From assembly GCA_019232905.1 (NCBI GenBank), contig JAFANA010000016.1, forward strand, positions 1-64,000: a DNA stretch of 64,000 bases. Direction: 5' to 3'. A program made the position numbers and the translations under genes. A model generated the notes under the pieces. That model ran no database searches. It saw only the letters and a list, made by a program, of their open reading frames with translations, and had not been told where the DNA came from. The stretch is from Vulcanimicrobiota bacterium. GTDB lineage: Bacteria > Vulcanimicrobiota > Vulcanimicrobiia > Vulcanimicrobiales > Vulcanimicrobiaceae. Below are positions 29,748-41,848 of the stretch, piece by piece. Position 1 is the stretch's first letter, and each line of letters begins with the position of its first letter.

Positions 29748-31738
29748 GATCTAGTAGCCTCTGCAGGTGTCAGGATGAAGTCAGTAATGGTAGAGCGCTC
29801 AACGCGAACTGTTTCTTGTGTCTGCGTCTCGGGCTGCACCGGAGCACCGTTCAGGTGCGTGCCGGGAGTAAACTCAGGAACGAACTCTTTGAGGATCCCC
29901 ACCGCGCCTTTTGCATCACTGCGCCGGACGACGGCGCGCAGACGGTCGATCCCGTCGTTCAGCCGCGCGTAGTCCAACCGTTGTTGCTTCGCGATGAAGA
30001 GGCGCTCGTGGCTCGTGCGGGTGAACCCTTCGCCGTCGGTAAGGATCTCTTCGAAGAGCTTCTCGCCGGGGCGAATGCCTTTTTCGAGGATCTCGATGTC
30101 TCTGTACGGCTCGAGTCCGGAGAGGCGAATGACTTGCTCGGCGAGCTCGAGGATTTTCACCGGAGCCCCCATGTCTAGCACGAACACCTCGCCGTCGATG
30201 CCCATCGACATCGCTTGCAACACGAGCGATACCGCTTCCGGAATCGTCATGAAGTAGCGCACCATGTCGCGATGCGTGATCGTGACCGGGCCGCCTTTTT
30301 GCACTTGTTGTTTGAAGATCGGAACGACGCTTCCGCGGCTGCCGAGCACGTTGCCGAATCGCACGGAGACGAACTCGGTCGCCGAACCGCCGGCGAATGA
30401 TTGACACACGAGCTCGGCCATGCGTTTCGTTGCGCCCATCACGCTCGTCGGGTTCACCGCTTTATCGGTCGAGAGCAAGACGAATTTCGCGCATCCCGCA
30501 GCGGCTGCGGCAAGCGCGACGACCTTGGTTCCGATCACGTTGTTACGAACCGCTTCGCAAATGTTGTTCTCGACGATCGGGACGTGTTTGTGCGCGGCCG
30601 CGTGCAGTACGACGCGCGGCCGGAACGTCGTGAAGACGTTTCGAATTGCGCTCGGATCCGCAACGTCGGCGAGAATCATCTTCGTGCGGTCGAAGTTGTA
30701 TCGGTCGCGCAACTCGCGCTCGATCAAGAAAAGACTGTTCTCACCGTGCCCGAGCAGCAACACTTGCTGCGGATCGAAACCCGCGATTTGACGGCAGATT
30801 TCGCTGCCGATCGAGCCGCCGGCGCCGGTGACGAGGACGACTTGACCTTCCAGATGCGGGCGGATGCCGGCGGTATCGATAACGACCGGGTCGCGTTTGA
30901 GCACGTCTTCCAAGCGGATATCGCGCATTCGCGAGACGGTGACGCGCTCGGTCAACAGCTCTGCCGCATCCGGAACGACCGTGACCCCCGGGCGGCTGTC
31001 CTCCGGAACCTGCGCGGCAAGTTCGCGAACGTGATTGATGATGTTGAGCGGCGAACCGGTGATCGCGACAAGCACCGTATCGATGGAGTACTTGTGCACG
31101 ACCCGCGGGAGATCCGGAATCTTTCCGATGATGCGGACGCCGTCGATGCGCTTATCGGAAACACCGTCCTCGAGACAGCCGACCACGACCATCGGCATGT
31201 TGCGATCTTCCAGAATCGCTTTCGCCGTTTGATGACCGGCGATGCCGTGGCCCACGATAAGGACGCGTTTTGCTTCCGGCCGGCGCGAATACCACCAGAT
31301 ACGCGCCATGACGAGCGCGATGCGCACGAACATGCGTAAAATGAACGCGAGCACAGCGGCGATGACGACCAGTCGTCCCGATGCGCCCGAGAGCGGGGTC
31401 GGCAACTGCTCAAAGGCAAGCGCGAGCAACGCACCTGCGATCGCTCCTACAAGCAACCGGACGACGTCATGAAAGTCGAACGTGCGAGCGCTTTCATACC
31501 GGAATTGCACGTAGGCTCCGAAGAGGAGCAACATCAGGCCGACTATTGCCAGCTGCTCGCGGGACGCCGAATAGACGTCGCCGACGATTGGAGCCAGGGA
31601 GACGGCGACGCCGACGGTGATGCAATCTGCTAAGAAGAGGCCGGCTCGCAAAAGTGGACGGATTCCGCGATGCCCATTGACGATGCGCACGGTTTCTCGT
31701 CTCTCAGCGCGTACAGTTCGGACACGGCCGGGAAGCAA
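29744..31738 (-). CDS. WbpM/CapD/FlaA1-like nucleoside-diphosphate-sugar epimerase/dehydratase
   Basis: N-terminal TM domain; VLVTGAGGSIGSEICRQI, FRPRVVLHAAAHKHVPIVENN, STDKAVNPTSVMGATKRMAE. Confidence 0.95.
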   Translation of the reverse strand: MLPGRVRTVRAERRETVRIVNGHRGIRPLLRAGLFLADCITVGVAVSLAPIVGDVYSASREQLAIVGLMLLLFGAYVQFRYESARTFDFHDVVRLLVGAIAGALLALAFEQLPTPLSGASGRLVVIAAVLAFILRMFVRIALVMARIWWYSRRPEAKRVLIVGHGIAGHQTAKAILEDRNMPMVVVGCLEDGVSDKRIDGVRIIGKIPDLPRVVHKYSIDTVLVAITGSPLNIINHVRELAAQVPEDSRPGVTVVPDAAELLTERVTVSRMRDIRLEDVLKRDPVVIDTAGIRPHLEGQVVLVTGAGGSIGSEICRQIAGFDPQQVLLLGHGENSLFLIERELRDRYNFDRTKMILADVADPSAIRNVFTTFRPRVVLHAAAHKHVPIVENNICEAVRNNVIGTKVVALAAAAAGCAKFVLLSTDKAVNPTSVMGATKRMAELVCQSFAGGSATEFVSVRFGNVLGSRGSVVPIFKQQVQKGGPVTITHRDMVRYFMTIPEAVSLVLQAMSMGIDGEVFVLDMGAPVKILELAEQVIRLSGLEPYRDIEILEKGIRPGEKLFEEILTDGEGFTRTSHERLFIAKQQRLDYARLNDGIDRLRAVVRRSDAKGAVGILKEFVPEFTPGTHLNGAPVQPETQTQETVRVERSTITDFILTPAEATRS

Positions 31739-32012
31739 GTGGAAACGACGGGCAATGCACCTTCATGGAGGCATCGTATCGTCGGAGCTTGCTAATCTAA
31801 AGATTCAGGTCCCCCAATGGGCCATGGGACGCTCGGCCCTTGCTGGTGGGCCAACCTGATGTAGCATCATCACGTCAACGGCGTGATGATCTTAAGTGTG
31901 AAGGGTCCACGTGAGCTTGCCCGTCCCTGCGGGCAGCCTGCGATGTGTTGCGCAAATGGACCGGGCGTTACCCGTCTACGCCGCTCCCGTAACGATCGTG
32001 CCTGGGATGCAT

Positions 32013-32345
32013 CTACGGAAGGTCGTCAAGCGACGTCAGCACGGTGAAGTGCTGATCGAGGCTTGTAATCTCGAAAATCTTGCGAAGCGGCGGACGCGTG
32101 ATAATGAGATACACGTCTCGGCCGCTTTCGAGCATGCGGCGTCCATATTGAGCGATCGCATTGAGTCCGGTTGAATCGATAAAGGCTAATTCCGTCATAT
32201 CGATTGCGACCGCGTCCTGGGCGGTCACCCCTTCGAGCGCGTCGCGCAGCAACTTCGCATTCGAGAGATCGATGTCGCCGGAAATCGAAACCACCGGCGT
32301 TCCTTGGTGCTCTCGAACGTCGATCTGCGCAAGTTGCTCGGACAT
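32013..32345 (-). CDS. STAS-domain anti-sigma-factor antagonist-like protein
   Basis: ISGDIDLSNAKLLRDAL...AIDMTELAFIDSTGLNAI. Confidence 0.88.
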   Translation of the reverse strand: MSEQLAQIDVREHQGTPVVSISGDIDLSNAKLLRDALEGVTAQDAVAIDMTELAFIDSTGLNAIAQYGRRMLESGRDVYLIITRPPLRKIFEITSLDQHFTVLTSLDDLP

Positions 32346-32360
32346 TGTGTCGTCGTTTAC

Positions 32361-32936
32361 CTATTTCGCGGCTCGAGCCGAAAGAATACCTTCGAGAATT
32401 TCAATGAGGACGTCTCGCTTATCGGTCGACGTCGTCGTCGAATACCGTTCGTAGTCGTCTGCCAGCGTTGTGCGCAAACCGTCGATCACGAGCGCTTGGG
32501 ACTCTTGCGACGCGGGCGACCCCCCGCCCTTCGGCCGCAGTTCGGCATCGATTCGATCCCGTTCCAGCAGGCGCAAGATCGTGGCCTCGCACGGCGGACG
32601 GCGATAGACGTTGCGCTTAGCGCGAACGCCGGGAAATGATTGCCGTTCCCGCGAGACAAACGCCAGATCCTCGAGCACCGCAAGGGCCTCAAAGACCATC
32701 GACGGAGAGTAGAGGCCGAGATCCTCACGTATCTGCTCGATCGTGGGGCTGCACTCGCCGTCGTCGCTAAGCATCGCCAGATAGAGATACATACAGACTT
32801 GGCGCGGATTGAGTACGTGGAACATAAACGCACTCCACCACGCCGGGATTAATGCGGTCGGCTCGCACTCATCGTCCGGCCGACGACCCGGAATAGATTT
32901 CACGTTACCGCTCGTTACGGATGGCATTGTGCCCAT
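32361..32936 (-). CDS. Winged-helix/HTH putative regulator
   Basis: HTH-like segment (SPTIEQIREDLGLYSPSMVFEALAVLEDLAFVSRERQ); start moved to ATG 32936. Confidence 0.6.
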   Translation of the reverse strand: MGTMPSVTSGNVKSIPGRRPDDECEPTALIPAWWSAFMFHVLNPRQVCMYLYLAMLSDDGECSPTIEQIREDLGLYSPSMVFEALAVLEDLAFVSRERQSFPGVRAKRNVYRRPPCEATILRLLERDRIDAELRPKGGGSPASQESQALVIDGLRTTLADDYERYSTTTSTDKRDVLIEILEGILSARAAK

Positions 32937-33078
32937 GCCTTTTACACAAATGGTCCAGAATTTTGGGGGTGTTCTTCCCAAAGCCCGGTAAACGAAACGG
33001 CCCGCGCGAGCTCGCACGGGTCGTTCCTGGCATTTAGCACGTGATCTACGCTGGCATGTCTTGCCGGTCGGCGTTGCG

Positions 33079-34335
<1,257 letters not shown>

Positions 34336-34358
34336 GAGTTACGGGCGTCCTCCTCGGC

Positions 34359-34967
34359 TTAAGCCGGCGTCGACAAGGCCCCACGGTCTTCGATAACGTG
34401 ATCGATAATCCCGTAGTCCTTGGCTTCATCGGAAGTCATGTAGTAGTCCCGATCGATGTCCTTAAGGATCTGCTCGAGCGGCTTTTGCGTCGTCTTTTCG
34501 TAAATGCGGGCGATGGTCTGACGCGTCGCAATCAGGTCGCGTGCCGCGATCTCGACGTCCGTCGCCTGGCCGCCGATCTGCGAGACCCAGGGCTGGTGGA
34601 TCAAAATCTTGGCGTGCGGAAGGGCATAGCGTTTTCCGGCCGCGCCGCCCGTGAGCAGCACCGACCCCATCGAGGCCGCCATTCCCATACAAATGGTGGC
34701 GACATCGGGCTTGATGAAGCGCATTGCGTCGTAGATCGCAAGACCCGCCGTGACACTGCCGCCGGGCGAGTTCACGTACATATCGATGTCTTTATCCGGG
34801 TCTTCTTTCTCGAGAAACAGCAACTGCGCGATCACGAGGTTCGCCAAGTGATCGTCGATCGGACCGCCGACGAAGACGATCCGGTCTTTGAGTAGCCGCG
34901 AGTAGATGTCGTACGCGCGTTCACCGCGTGCGCTCTGCTCAACGACCATCGGCACTAAATGACCCAC
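34359..34967 (-). CDS. clpP: ATP-dependent Clp protease proteolytic subunit ClpP
   Basis: [34 protein letters not shown]. Confidence 0.98.
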   Translation of the reverse strand: MGHLVPMVVEQSARGERAYDIYSRLLKDRIVFVGGPIDDHLANLVIAQLLFLEKEDPDKDIDMYVNSPGGSVTAGLAIYDAMRFIKPDVATICMGMAASMGSVLLTGGAAGKRYALPHAKILIHQPWVSQIGGQATDVEIAARDLIATRQTIARIYEKTTQKPLEQILKDIDRDYYMTSDEAKDYGIIDHVIEDRGALSTPA

Positions 34968-35043
34968 AAATTTCTCCCTAACCTATTTTCCGTTGCTGCT
35001 CTTTGAACTATGAAATCCGCTACGAAGTTGCTGTGCGGTGCTC

Positions 35044-36339
35044 CTACTTCTTTTTGTCGACGATTTTTGCGTTGTCGATAAGGAAGTCGAGCGTCTTGTT
35101 CCGGACAATGCCGTCCATCAACGATAATACGTTGTTTCCGAGGGCTTTGCGAATACGGTCTACGGGCTGGCCGTACTGCCGCGCAAGTGCAGCGAGTTCT
35201 TCCGCGACGTCTGCCGGCGTGGCATTGATATTCTCCGCTTTTGCGATCGCCTCGATCAACAGGGTGCCCTTGACACGCGTTTGCGCATCCGCTCGGTACT
35301 CCGAGCGGAGCTCATCCTCGCTCTTACCCGCTTCCTTAAGGTAGTCCTCAAAGCTAACGCCCGTGCGTGCCGCATTTCCGGCCGCATCGCTGATCATGTG
35401 GTCGATCTCGCGTTCGACCATCACGTCCGGCAACGGAAAATCGCGCGTTTCTAGGAGCTTCTCCATTACGGCGTTCCCGATGCCGCGTCGAGCGCGCGAA
35501 TCGGCAATGGTTTCCAGGCGTTTGCGGACGTCGGCGCGGAGCGCTTCGAGCGTCTCATTTTCTGAAATCGATTTCGCGAATTCGTCATCGATCGCAGGCA
35601 GCTCGAGCGACTTTACGTCATGAACCGTGACCGTGAAAATCGCGGTTTTCCCAGCGAGATCTTCCTGTGGATAATCCTGTGGAAAAACGGCCTCAACGTC
35701 CTTCGTCTCGCCGGCACTCATGCCCGCGATGCCGCTGGCGAACCCCGGAATGAACCGGTTCTCGTCGAGTTCGGTCATCTGCCCCTGGGCGGTGCCCCCT
35801 TCGAACGGAACGCCGTCGATCTTTCCTTCGTAGTCCATCGTCACGACGTCGCCGAGCTGGGCCGGACGGTCGACCGGCACGAGGGTCGCGCGCTCTTTGG
35901 CTAGAGACTGGATACTACGCTCCACGTCCTCTTCGCTGATGTCAACCGGCTCGCGTTCGACCTCGATCCCTTTGTAGTCGCCGAGGTCGATTTCCGGCCG
36001 AACGTCGACGAGCGCCTTGAGCTTGGGCGGTTGGCCGTCCTCGACCGGGACCAGTTCCATTTTGGGCCGATCGACCGGATCGAGATCGTGTTCCCGCACC
36101 GCTTTTGCGTAGACCTCAGGAACAATATCTTCCATCGCTTGGCTGGTAATGGCGTTGCTGCCGTAGGTCTGCTCGAAAATCTTGCGCGGCACTTTTCCGG
36201 CGCGGAAGCCCGGGAGCTTCACGTTCTTGGAGAGCTTCCGGAACGCACGCTCTTCGGCGGCGGCGAGCTCCTCGGCGGTGATTGGGATCTCGAGCTCCAC
36301 TTGGGTCGGAGCGAGGCGATTGAGGGTTGAGCTACTCAA
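35044..36339 (-). CDS. tig: Trigger factor
   Basis: KLSKNVKLPGFRAGKVPRKIFEQTYG, MDYEGKIDGVPFEGGTAQ; located upstream of clpP-clpX; TTG start at 36339 proposed. Confidence 0.93.
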   Translation of the reverse strand: MSSSTLNRLAPTQVELEIPITAEELAAAEERAFRKLSKNVKLPGFRAGKVPRKIFEQTYGSNAITSQAMEDIVPEVYAKAVREHDLDPVDRPKMELVPVEDGQPPKLKALVDVRPEIDLGDYKGIEVEREPVDISEEDVERSIQSLAKERATLVPVDRPAQLGDVVTMDYEGKIDGVPFEGGTAQGQMTELDENRFIPGFASGIAGMSAGETKDVEAVFPQDYPQEDLAGKTAIFTVTVHDVKSLELPAIDDEFAKSISENETLEALRADVRKRLETIADSRARRGIGNAVMEKLLETRDFPLPDVMVEREIDHMISDAAGNAARTGVSFEDYLKEAGKSEDELRSEYRADAQTRVKGTLLIEAIAKAENINATPADVAEELAALARQYGQPVDRIRKALGNNVLSLMDGIVRNKTLDFLIDNAKIVDKKK

Positions 36340-36418
36340 CGGGCGACTGCTTTCTCTTCGTCTACAAACGGAAAGGAGCGCTTCGGCGCCCCGGCGCCTG
36401 CGCCCCTTAAACATCTCA

Positions 36419-36493
36419 TGGAGCGGAAGACGAGATTCGAACTCGCGACCCTCGCCTTGGCAAGGCGATGCTCTACCACTGAGCTACTTCCGC
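36419..36493 (-). tRNA. tRNA-Gly(GCC)
   Basis: Cloverleaf GCGGAAG...CTTCCGC, loop TTGCCAA, encoded CCA. Confidence 0.92.
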
Positions 36494-36560
36494 GTACCCA
36501 ACAAAAGAATCTTAGCGCGTGCTAAAACTACCTTTGTCTACCGTCGCCTGCCTTGGCTGA

Positions 36561-36645
36561 TGGTGGGCAAGCAGAGACTCGAACTCTGACGGGTTGCCCC
36601 ACTGGAACCTAAATCCAGCGCGTCTGCCAGTTCCGCCACTTGCCC
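36561..36645 (-). tRNA. tRNA-Leu(TAG)
   Basis: GGGCAAG acceptor, long variable arm, loop TTTAGGT, encoded CCA. Confidence 0.92.
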
Positions 36646-36726
36646 CCGTGGGACCAAATCCTGCGAGGCCTTGCCCCCGCGGGCGCGGCGACCACCATAA
36701 ATAGAACGCGGCGATTGGTTTTCCTT

Positions 36727-37659
36727 CTACTTTGACTCGGGCTCGTCGAGTGTTTCTTTGCTTCCACCCGGCAACTCGATGTGCGGCGGTTTCGACGCTT
36801 GTGCGATCGATTCGAAACGAACCGCGGCTCGCGTGTAGATTTCACCTTGGCTCGACACCGGCGCATCGGCGTCTTCTTCGCTGATATAGTGCGCGCCGTC
36901 GACATCCGTAAACTGAATCGTCCACGGAACCGACGTTGCATCACCGGAGACAAAGTTCGTCGAGTCTTTTAATCGCCACGGAGCAAACGTCGTTTCATCG
37001 ATCCACGCTTCACGAATGCGATAGCGTCCCGGATCCTTAACGGGCTTGAGCCCGAGATGATAACATGCGTGTCCGTCGACCGTTTCCGTCCCGAGCATCG
37101 TAATCGTGTATTCGCGGTTCTGCGCGTAGACGGTCGCAATTTCGGGAATCGAAGCCGCAGGCGCCGGCGACGGGGTTTTACGCGGGTTCGGGTCGTGAAA
37201 CTCTTTGCGAATTTCGTTGACGAGCGCCATTGAATTGAACGGCGTCGGCGAGGGCGCGGGAACGAACGGCGCCATTCCAAAGGAATAATTCGGACGCAGT
37301 TTCGGCACGCCGAGAAAATCGTCAGTCGGCAACGGTTTGTTGACGTTGAATCCGAACAGGCCGAAATTTACGCCGCTCGGCTTCACTGGATTCTCGCGTT
37401 CGTAATCGCTCGTCGGATCAACATCGACGACGTTGCTGACCGCGTCGTATGAGGCTTGGTAATGCTCGACGCGTTCTTTTCCGCCCTCTGTGATGGCGAC
37501 AGCGACCTGATATTGCAGTTGCGTAGGATAACGCTGCTGCATCCAGTATTGCCGCGCGTTTGCGAAGATTTGATAGGGATCGGGTTGCGCGTGCGCCGGC
37601 AGCGCCAGCAGGCTCCCGCACACCGCCGCCGATACTACTGCCGAAAACGCCTTCCGCAT
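36727..37659 (-). CDS. Hypothetical secreted protein
   Basis: Signal peptide MRKAFSAVVSAAVCGSLLALPAHAQ. Confidence 0.75.
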   Translation of the reverse strand: MRKAFSAVVSAAVCGSLLALPAHAQPDPYQIFANARQYWMQQRYPTQLQYQVAVAITEGGKERVEHYQASYDAVSNVVDVDPTSDYERENPVKPSGVNFGLFGFNVNKPLPTDDFLGVPKLRPNYSFGMAPFVPAPSPTPFNSMALVNEIRKEFHDPNPRKTPSPAPAASIPEIATVYAQNREYTITMLGTETVDGHACYHLGLKPVKDPGRYRIREAWIDETTFAPWRLKDSTNFVSGDATSVPWTIQFTDVDGAHYISEEDADAPVSSQGEIYTRAAVRFESIAQASKPPHIELPGGSKETLDEPESK

Positions 37660-37772
37660 CCTCACGCACCCCATTACACCTCACGGCGGCATAATGTTTC
37701 CTGAACGCTTCCCCGGCAGGAAAGCGTTTCGAGCGCGCCCGATTATTCGGGTGCCAAGCGGCGGAGGTATCC

Positions 37773-38066
37773 ATGCCCAGATACATGGTTGAACGCACGT
37801 TCCCTCAAGGTCTCCACATCCCGAGCAACGCCGGCGGGGCTGCAGCGTGTCTGAACGTTGTTGGCAACAACGCCAAGAACGGCGTCACGTGGGTGCAATC
37901 GTACGTCTCGGCCGATAAGACCAAGACCTATTGCATTTACGACGGGCCGAACGAGGCTGCGATTCGCGAGGCTGCATCGCTCAACGGCTTGCCCGTCGAC
38001 AGCGTGGCGCAGGTCAGCGTGCTCGACCCGTATTTCTACTTCGAGGAACAGCTCGTTACGACGTAA
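37773..38066 (+). CDS. DUF4242-like small protein
   Basis: MPRYMVERTFPQGL... SYVSADKTKTYCIYDGPNEAAIREAA pattern. Confidence 0.8.
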   Translation: MPRYMVERTFPQGLHIPSNAGGAAACLNVVGNNAKNGVTWVQSYVSADKTKTYCIYDGPNEAAIREAASLNGLPVDSVAQVSVLDPYFYFEEQLVTT

Positions 38067-38478
38067 CTTTTGCGGGTTCTTCGATCACGAGATCGACGGG
38101 CACGCCGGCGCGTAACGTCTTCTGCACTTCGGCCACCGTATCAGTGTCGCGCAATAACTCGCGCACTTTCGCCCACGGTGCGCTTGATTTTACACGCGGC
38201 TTATACCGGATGCCATACGCAATCTCGCCTTCGGCCCCGAACGATCCGCTGACCTCGACTTCGATTTCGCGGATCTCGATGTTGCGTTTCTTCGCCTCAC
38301 GGTAGACGTCGTTGCAATAACACGTCGCAAGCGCGAGAAAAAGCAATTCACCACCGGAGACCGCCGAGCCGAACCCGTCGGGCCTCGGCGAGATCGGCAC
38401 GTGCTTCGCCTCGCCGCTACTCGTCACGACGGCGGAGTGAACGCCTTTACTGTTGCGAACGCGCGCTGAAATTACCAT
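38056..38478 (-). CDS. OsmC family protein
   Basis: SGGELLFLALATCYCNDVYREAKKRNIEIREIEVEVSG. Confidence 0.85.
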   Translation of the reverse strand: MVISARVRNSKGVHSAVVTSSGEAKHVPISPRPDGFGSAVSGGELLFLALATCYCNDVYREAKKRNIEIREIEVEVSGSFGAEGEIAYGIRYKPRVKSSAPWAKVRELLRDTDTVAEVQKTLRAGVPVDLVIEEPAKVTS

Positions 38479-38553
38479 TCGATGTTCTGGTATTGTAGCG
38501 CGTGCCGCATCGTATTTCGACGGCGAGCATTCGCTCGGTACGTATCGACGCTG

Positions 38554-40101
38554 TTACACCTGCCCGTGCAACGCGTGGAGCGCATTCCAGAGGCCGCTGC
38601 CCTGCGGCAAGACTTCCTCGACGTAGTTCCACCAGAACGAACCGCCGCCGGCATACGGATACGAATACAGTGCAGCCTGATAGTAGTTCGCGACGTCGAT
38701 GCGCCCGGCGTGATACGGGTCGCTTTGCGAACCCCACCACCAAATATGATCGCCGTCGTCGGTCCAATAGTCGAGCTCCGTCACCATGACGCGCTGCGCC
38801 GGATACTGGTTGTGCAGCGTCGTGACAACGCGCTCGAACGCCGAGCCCATCGGCTCTTCTTCCGGATAGAGCGAAATCCCGAGATCGTCGACGTGTGACA
38901 TGATGCTGCTATTGAGGTTTGCACCGGCCCAAGTAAACATCGAGTGCTGGGCATCGTCGTCACCGAGATACCAATAGAGTGTCAGCAATACCCGCGCATG
39001 GGTGTGCGCCTTCACGTATGCCGCGGCGTAGTTGATCTTCTGCGCCACGCCCGTGCCGAGCCAATTGCCGTTTGCTTCATTTCCGACTTCCCATTCATCG
39101 ATGTTCGGAAATGCTTGAACGTAGCTTTGTACGCGCGCTTCCCACTGCGCGTAGCTCAGATCGGGCCAATCGCTTGAATCGAGGATTTGGCCGACGACAT
39201 GCAGGCCGAGCTTCTTTGCGCTCGCGACCTCACTTGCATAGTAACTCGGCGGCTCTTCTTCAAGGAATTGGAGCCGGAGCCAGCCGTCGGTTCCATAAAG
39301 ATTGGCGATCGTTTGAAGGTTTGACGTACCACCCGTAAGCGTGTCGACCGTTACGGCCCATTCGGGCTGGCCGGTGCCGTCGTAGTGGGCGCGAGCGTAT
39401 TGCAGGCCGGACTGCGAGAGCAGCAGCACTTCCGCATGAACCGCTGCGTTCATCGCTTGCGCACCGTATGCACCTTGGCTCGATTCCGTTGTGGCTGCAT
39501 TTGCGTCGTCGAGCAGCGTGTGCGCAGCGGCATACGCTGTATTGAATTCTGTGGATTTTGTATACCAAGGACGCGCCGCGACCGCGCCGTCGAGGTCGCT
39601 GACGAGCTGACGCGCCGCTAGGAGGTTGTAGACGTACGTGCCCGGCGCATCGGGCAGGTTCACGATGATATTCGAGTAGCCGTCCGTCGTCGGCCACGCA
39701 AAGGCCAAACCGGTAGGCTGCGAAGGCATCGAAAACATCGGGTCGCCCGAGTTATCGGTCGTCGATTCGAGCGGCCACATCGTGATGATTCGCATCGTCG
39801 CCGGATCGAGCAGGACGTCGTTATCGCCTTCGCTGCCGTTGCCGTTCTCCTCGAACGCGCGGAACTGTCCCCAGTTGAGATGATGCCCCGCGGTGTCATA
39901 GACGTGGAGAACGACGATTCCGCCCGTCACGGCATTCGAATGCACGCGCGTGAGTGCGCGGACGTGATGCGTGGTGTGCTTTGTCGAAGCTGCGACGTCG
40001 TTCGACGTGCCGGCGGGTTGACCGATACCCGCGCCCCCGCTGCATGAGCCTAGCGTTAAAGCCAGTGCAGCAAAAGATGAGCACAAGACAAATGGCTTCA
40101 T
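38554..40101 (-). CDS. Lipoprotein with clan GH-A-like glycosidase domain (tandem copy 1)
   Basis: Lipobox LGSC; WEVGNEANGNWLG and VMVTELDYW as candidate acid/base and nucleophile motifs. Confidence 0.7.
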   Translation of the reverse strand: MKPFVLCSSFAALALTLGSCSGGAGIGQPAGTSNDVAASTKHTTHHVRALTRVHSNAVTGGIVVLHVYDTAGHHLNWGQFRAFEENGNGSEGDNDVLLDPATMRIITMWPLESTTDNSGDPMFSMPSQPTGLAFAWPTTDGYSNIIVNLPDAPGTYVYNLLAARQLVSDLDGAVAARPWYTKSTEFNTAYAAAHTLLDDANAATTESSQGAYGAQAMNAAVHAEVLLLSQSGLQYARAHYDGTGQPEWAVTVDTLTGGTSNLQTIANLYGTDGWLRLQFLEEEPPSYYASEVASAKKLGLHVVGQILDSSDWPDLSYAQWEARVQSYVQAFPNIDEWEVGNEANGNWLGTGVAQKINYAAAYVKAHTHARVLLTLYWYLGDDDAQHSMFTWAGANLNSSIMSHVDDLGISLYPEEEPMGSAFERVVTTLHNQYPAQRVMVTELDYWTDDGDHIWWWGSQSDPYHAGRIDVANYYQAALYSYPYAGGGSFWWNYVEEVLPQGSGLWNALHALHGQV

Positions 40102-40181
40102 GCGGCGCTCCTAAGTTGGACAGGTTTATGATACGCCGCGAACCGGCGGCAACGTAACCTGATTTCGGTGTGGGCCGGAAG

Positions 40182-41714
40182 TCACAGGTGTGCGTGCAAT
40201 TCGTGCAATGCGTTCCATAGTGTGCTGCCGCGCGGCAGTACTTCCTCAATGTAGTACCACCAGAACGACCCGCCGCCCGAGTACGGATATGAATACACCG
40301 CCGCCTGATAGTAGTTTGCGACGGCAAGACGGCCCGCGCGGTACGGGTCACGTGCCGAACCCCACCACCAAATATGGTCGCCGTCGTACCCCCAATAATC
40401 GAGTTCCGTTATCATGAGCCGCTGCGCGGGGAGCGCCTTGTGCAGCGTTGTCATCACGCGATCGAATGCGGACCCCATCGGCTCTTCTTCCGGGTAGATC
40501 GACATGCCGACGTCATCGATGTCCGAAGTAATCGCAGCGTTCAAGTTTTCGTGCACCCATGTAAACATTTCATGCGGCTGGTCGTCGTCGCCGAGTTGCC
40601 AGTACAACGTCAAGAGGGTCCTCGCGCGCGTGTGACTCTTTACGTACTCGGCGGCGTACGCGATTTTTTGCCGCACGTCGGGCCCCAGCCAATCGCCGTT
40701 CGCCTCGTTTCCAACTTCCCATTCGTCGACGGTGCGCAGCGTCGAGACATACTCCCTGACGCGCACCTGCCATTGCGCGTACGATTGCGAGGCCCAGTCC
40801 GATGAATCGAGCAACTCGCCGACAACATGCAGGCCGAGTCGTTGCGCGTTACGCACTTCGTTCTCGTAGTATTGCGGTGGCTGCCCGAGATCGAACACGA
40901 TGCGAATCCATCCGTCGCGGCTATAGAGCGCGGCAATCGTATTCAAAACCGGAATTCCGCCGTCTATCGTGTCGAGCGTCACGGCCCATTGAGGCTTGAC
41001 TTCCGCGGAGCGATGGAAGGCGGCGTACCGCAGGCCCGACTGCGCGAGGAGAATGACCTCGGAACTTACGGCCGCGTCCATTGCACGCGCGGCATACGCA
41101 CCTTGCTGGGATTCTGTTCGGGCTTCATTTGCCCGCGCCAAAAATTCGTGCGCAGTTCGATCGGCGGAGCGCAACACCGTCGACGGAGCGTACCAACGGC
41201 GTACGGCGATGCCTTCGTCGACCTCGTGAATGAGTTGGCGTGCGGCAAGAACGTTGTACACGTACGTGCCCGGAGACGCGGGAAGATCGACGATAATATT
41301 CGAGTATCCGTCGGTAGTCGGCCATGCAAAAGCCAATGCGGTTGCACGCGCAGGCTTTATGAAAGACGGATCTCCCGTCGTCGAACCATTGTCGGGTTCA
41401 AGAGGAGACATCCCAATAACTTGCAGCGACGCCGGATCGAGCAGCACGTCGTTGTCGCCTTCAGACCCGTTTCCATTCTCTTGCATCCTGCGGAAGCGGC
41501 CCCACGTGATGCGCCGGCCCTCTTCATCGTAAACGTGAAGGACGATTCTTCCGCCGGAAATACGCTTGCGAACGCGATTGGCTGAATGGACGAGGCGCGC
41601 GCGATGAGCGCCGACGGCAACCACGCCGGTGTCGACGATGCGCATGCGTCCACTGCACGAGCCGGCAATCACACCCAACGTGACGGCAAGCATGCACGAA
41701 AGGATTGGTTTCAT
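40182..41714 (-). CDS. Lipoprotein with clan GH-A-like glycosidase domain (tandem copy 2)
   Basis: Paralog of the preceding gene along its length (WEVGNEANGDWLG, LMITELDYW). Confidence 0.7.
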   Translation of the reverse strand: MKPILSCMLAVTLGVIAGSCSGRMRIVDTGVVAVGAHRARLVHSANRVRKRISGGRIVLHVYDEEGRRITWGRFRRMQENGNGSEGDNDVLLDPASLQVIGMSPLEPDNGSTTGDPSFIKPARATALAFAWPTTDGYSNIIVDLPASPGTYVYNVLAARQLIHEVDEGIAVRRWYAPSTVLRSADRTAHEFLARANEARTESQQGAYAARAMDAAVSSEVILLAQSGLRYAAFHRSAEVKPQWAVTLDTIDGGIPVLNTIAALYSRDGWIRIVFDLGQPPQYYENEVRNAQRLGLHVVGELLDSSDWASQSYAQWQVRVREYVSTLRTVDEWEVGNEANGDWLGPDVRQKIAYAAEYVKSHTRARTLLTLYWQLGDDDQPHEMFTWVHENLNAAITSDIDDVGMSIYPEEEPMGSAFDRVMTTLHKALPAQRLMITELDYWGYDGDHIWWWGSARDPYRAGRLAVANYYQAAVYSYPYSGGGSFWWYYIEEVLPRGSTLWNALHELHAHL

Positions 41715-41848
41715 GCGGCCTACCTCCGCCGCAATCGATCATACCGGCCGCCAGTTGAATGTGAATACCCGAATTCAGGGTCATTTGCGGCTTTGCACAA
41801 GTCGAAGGGACGCTTGCTCGTCGCTAGGCACGCCGAAGCGGCGGCGTT

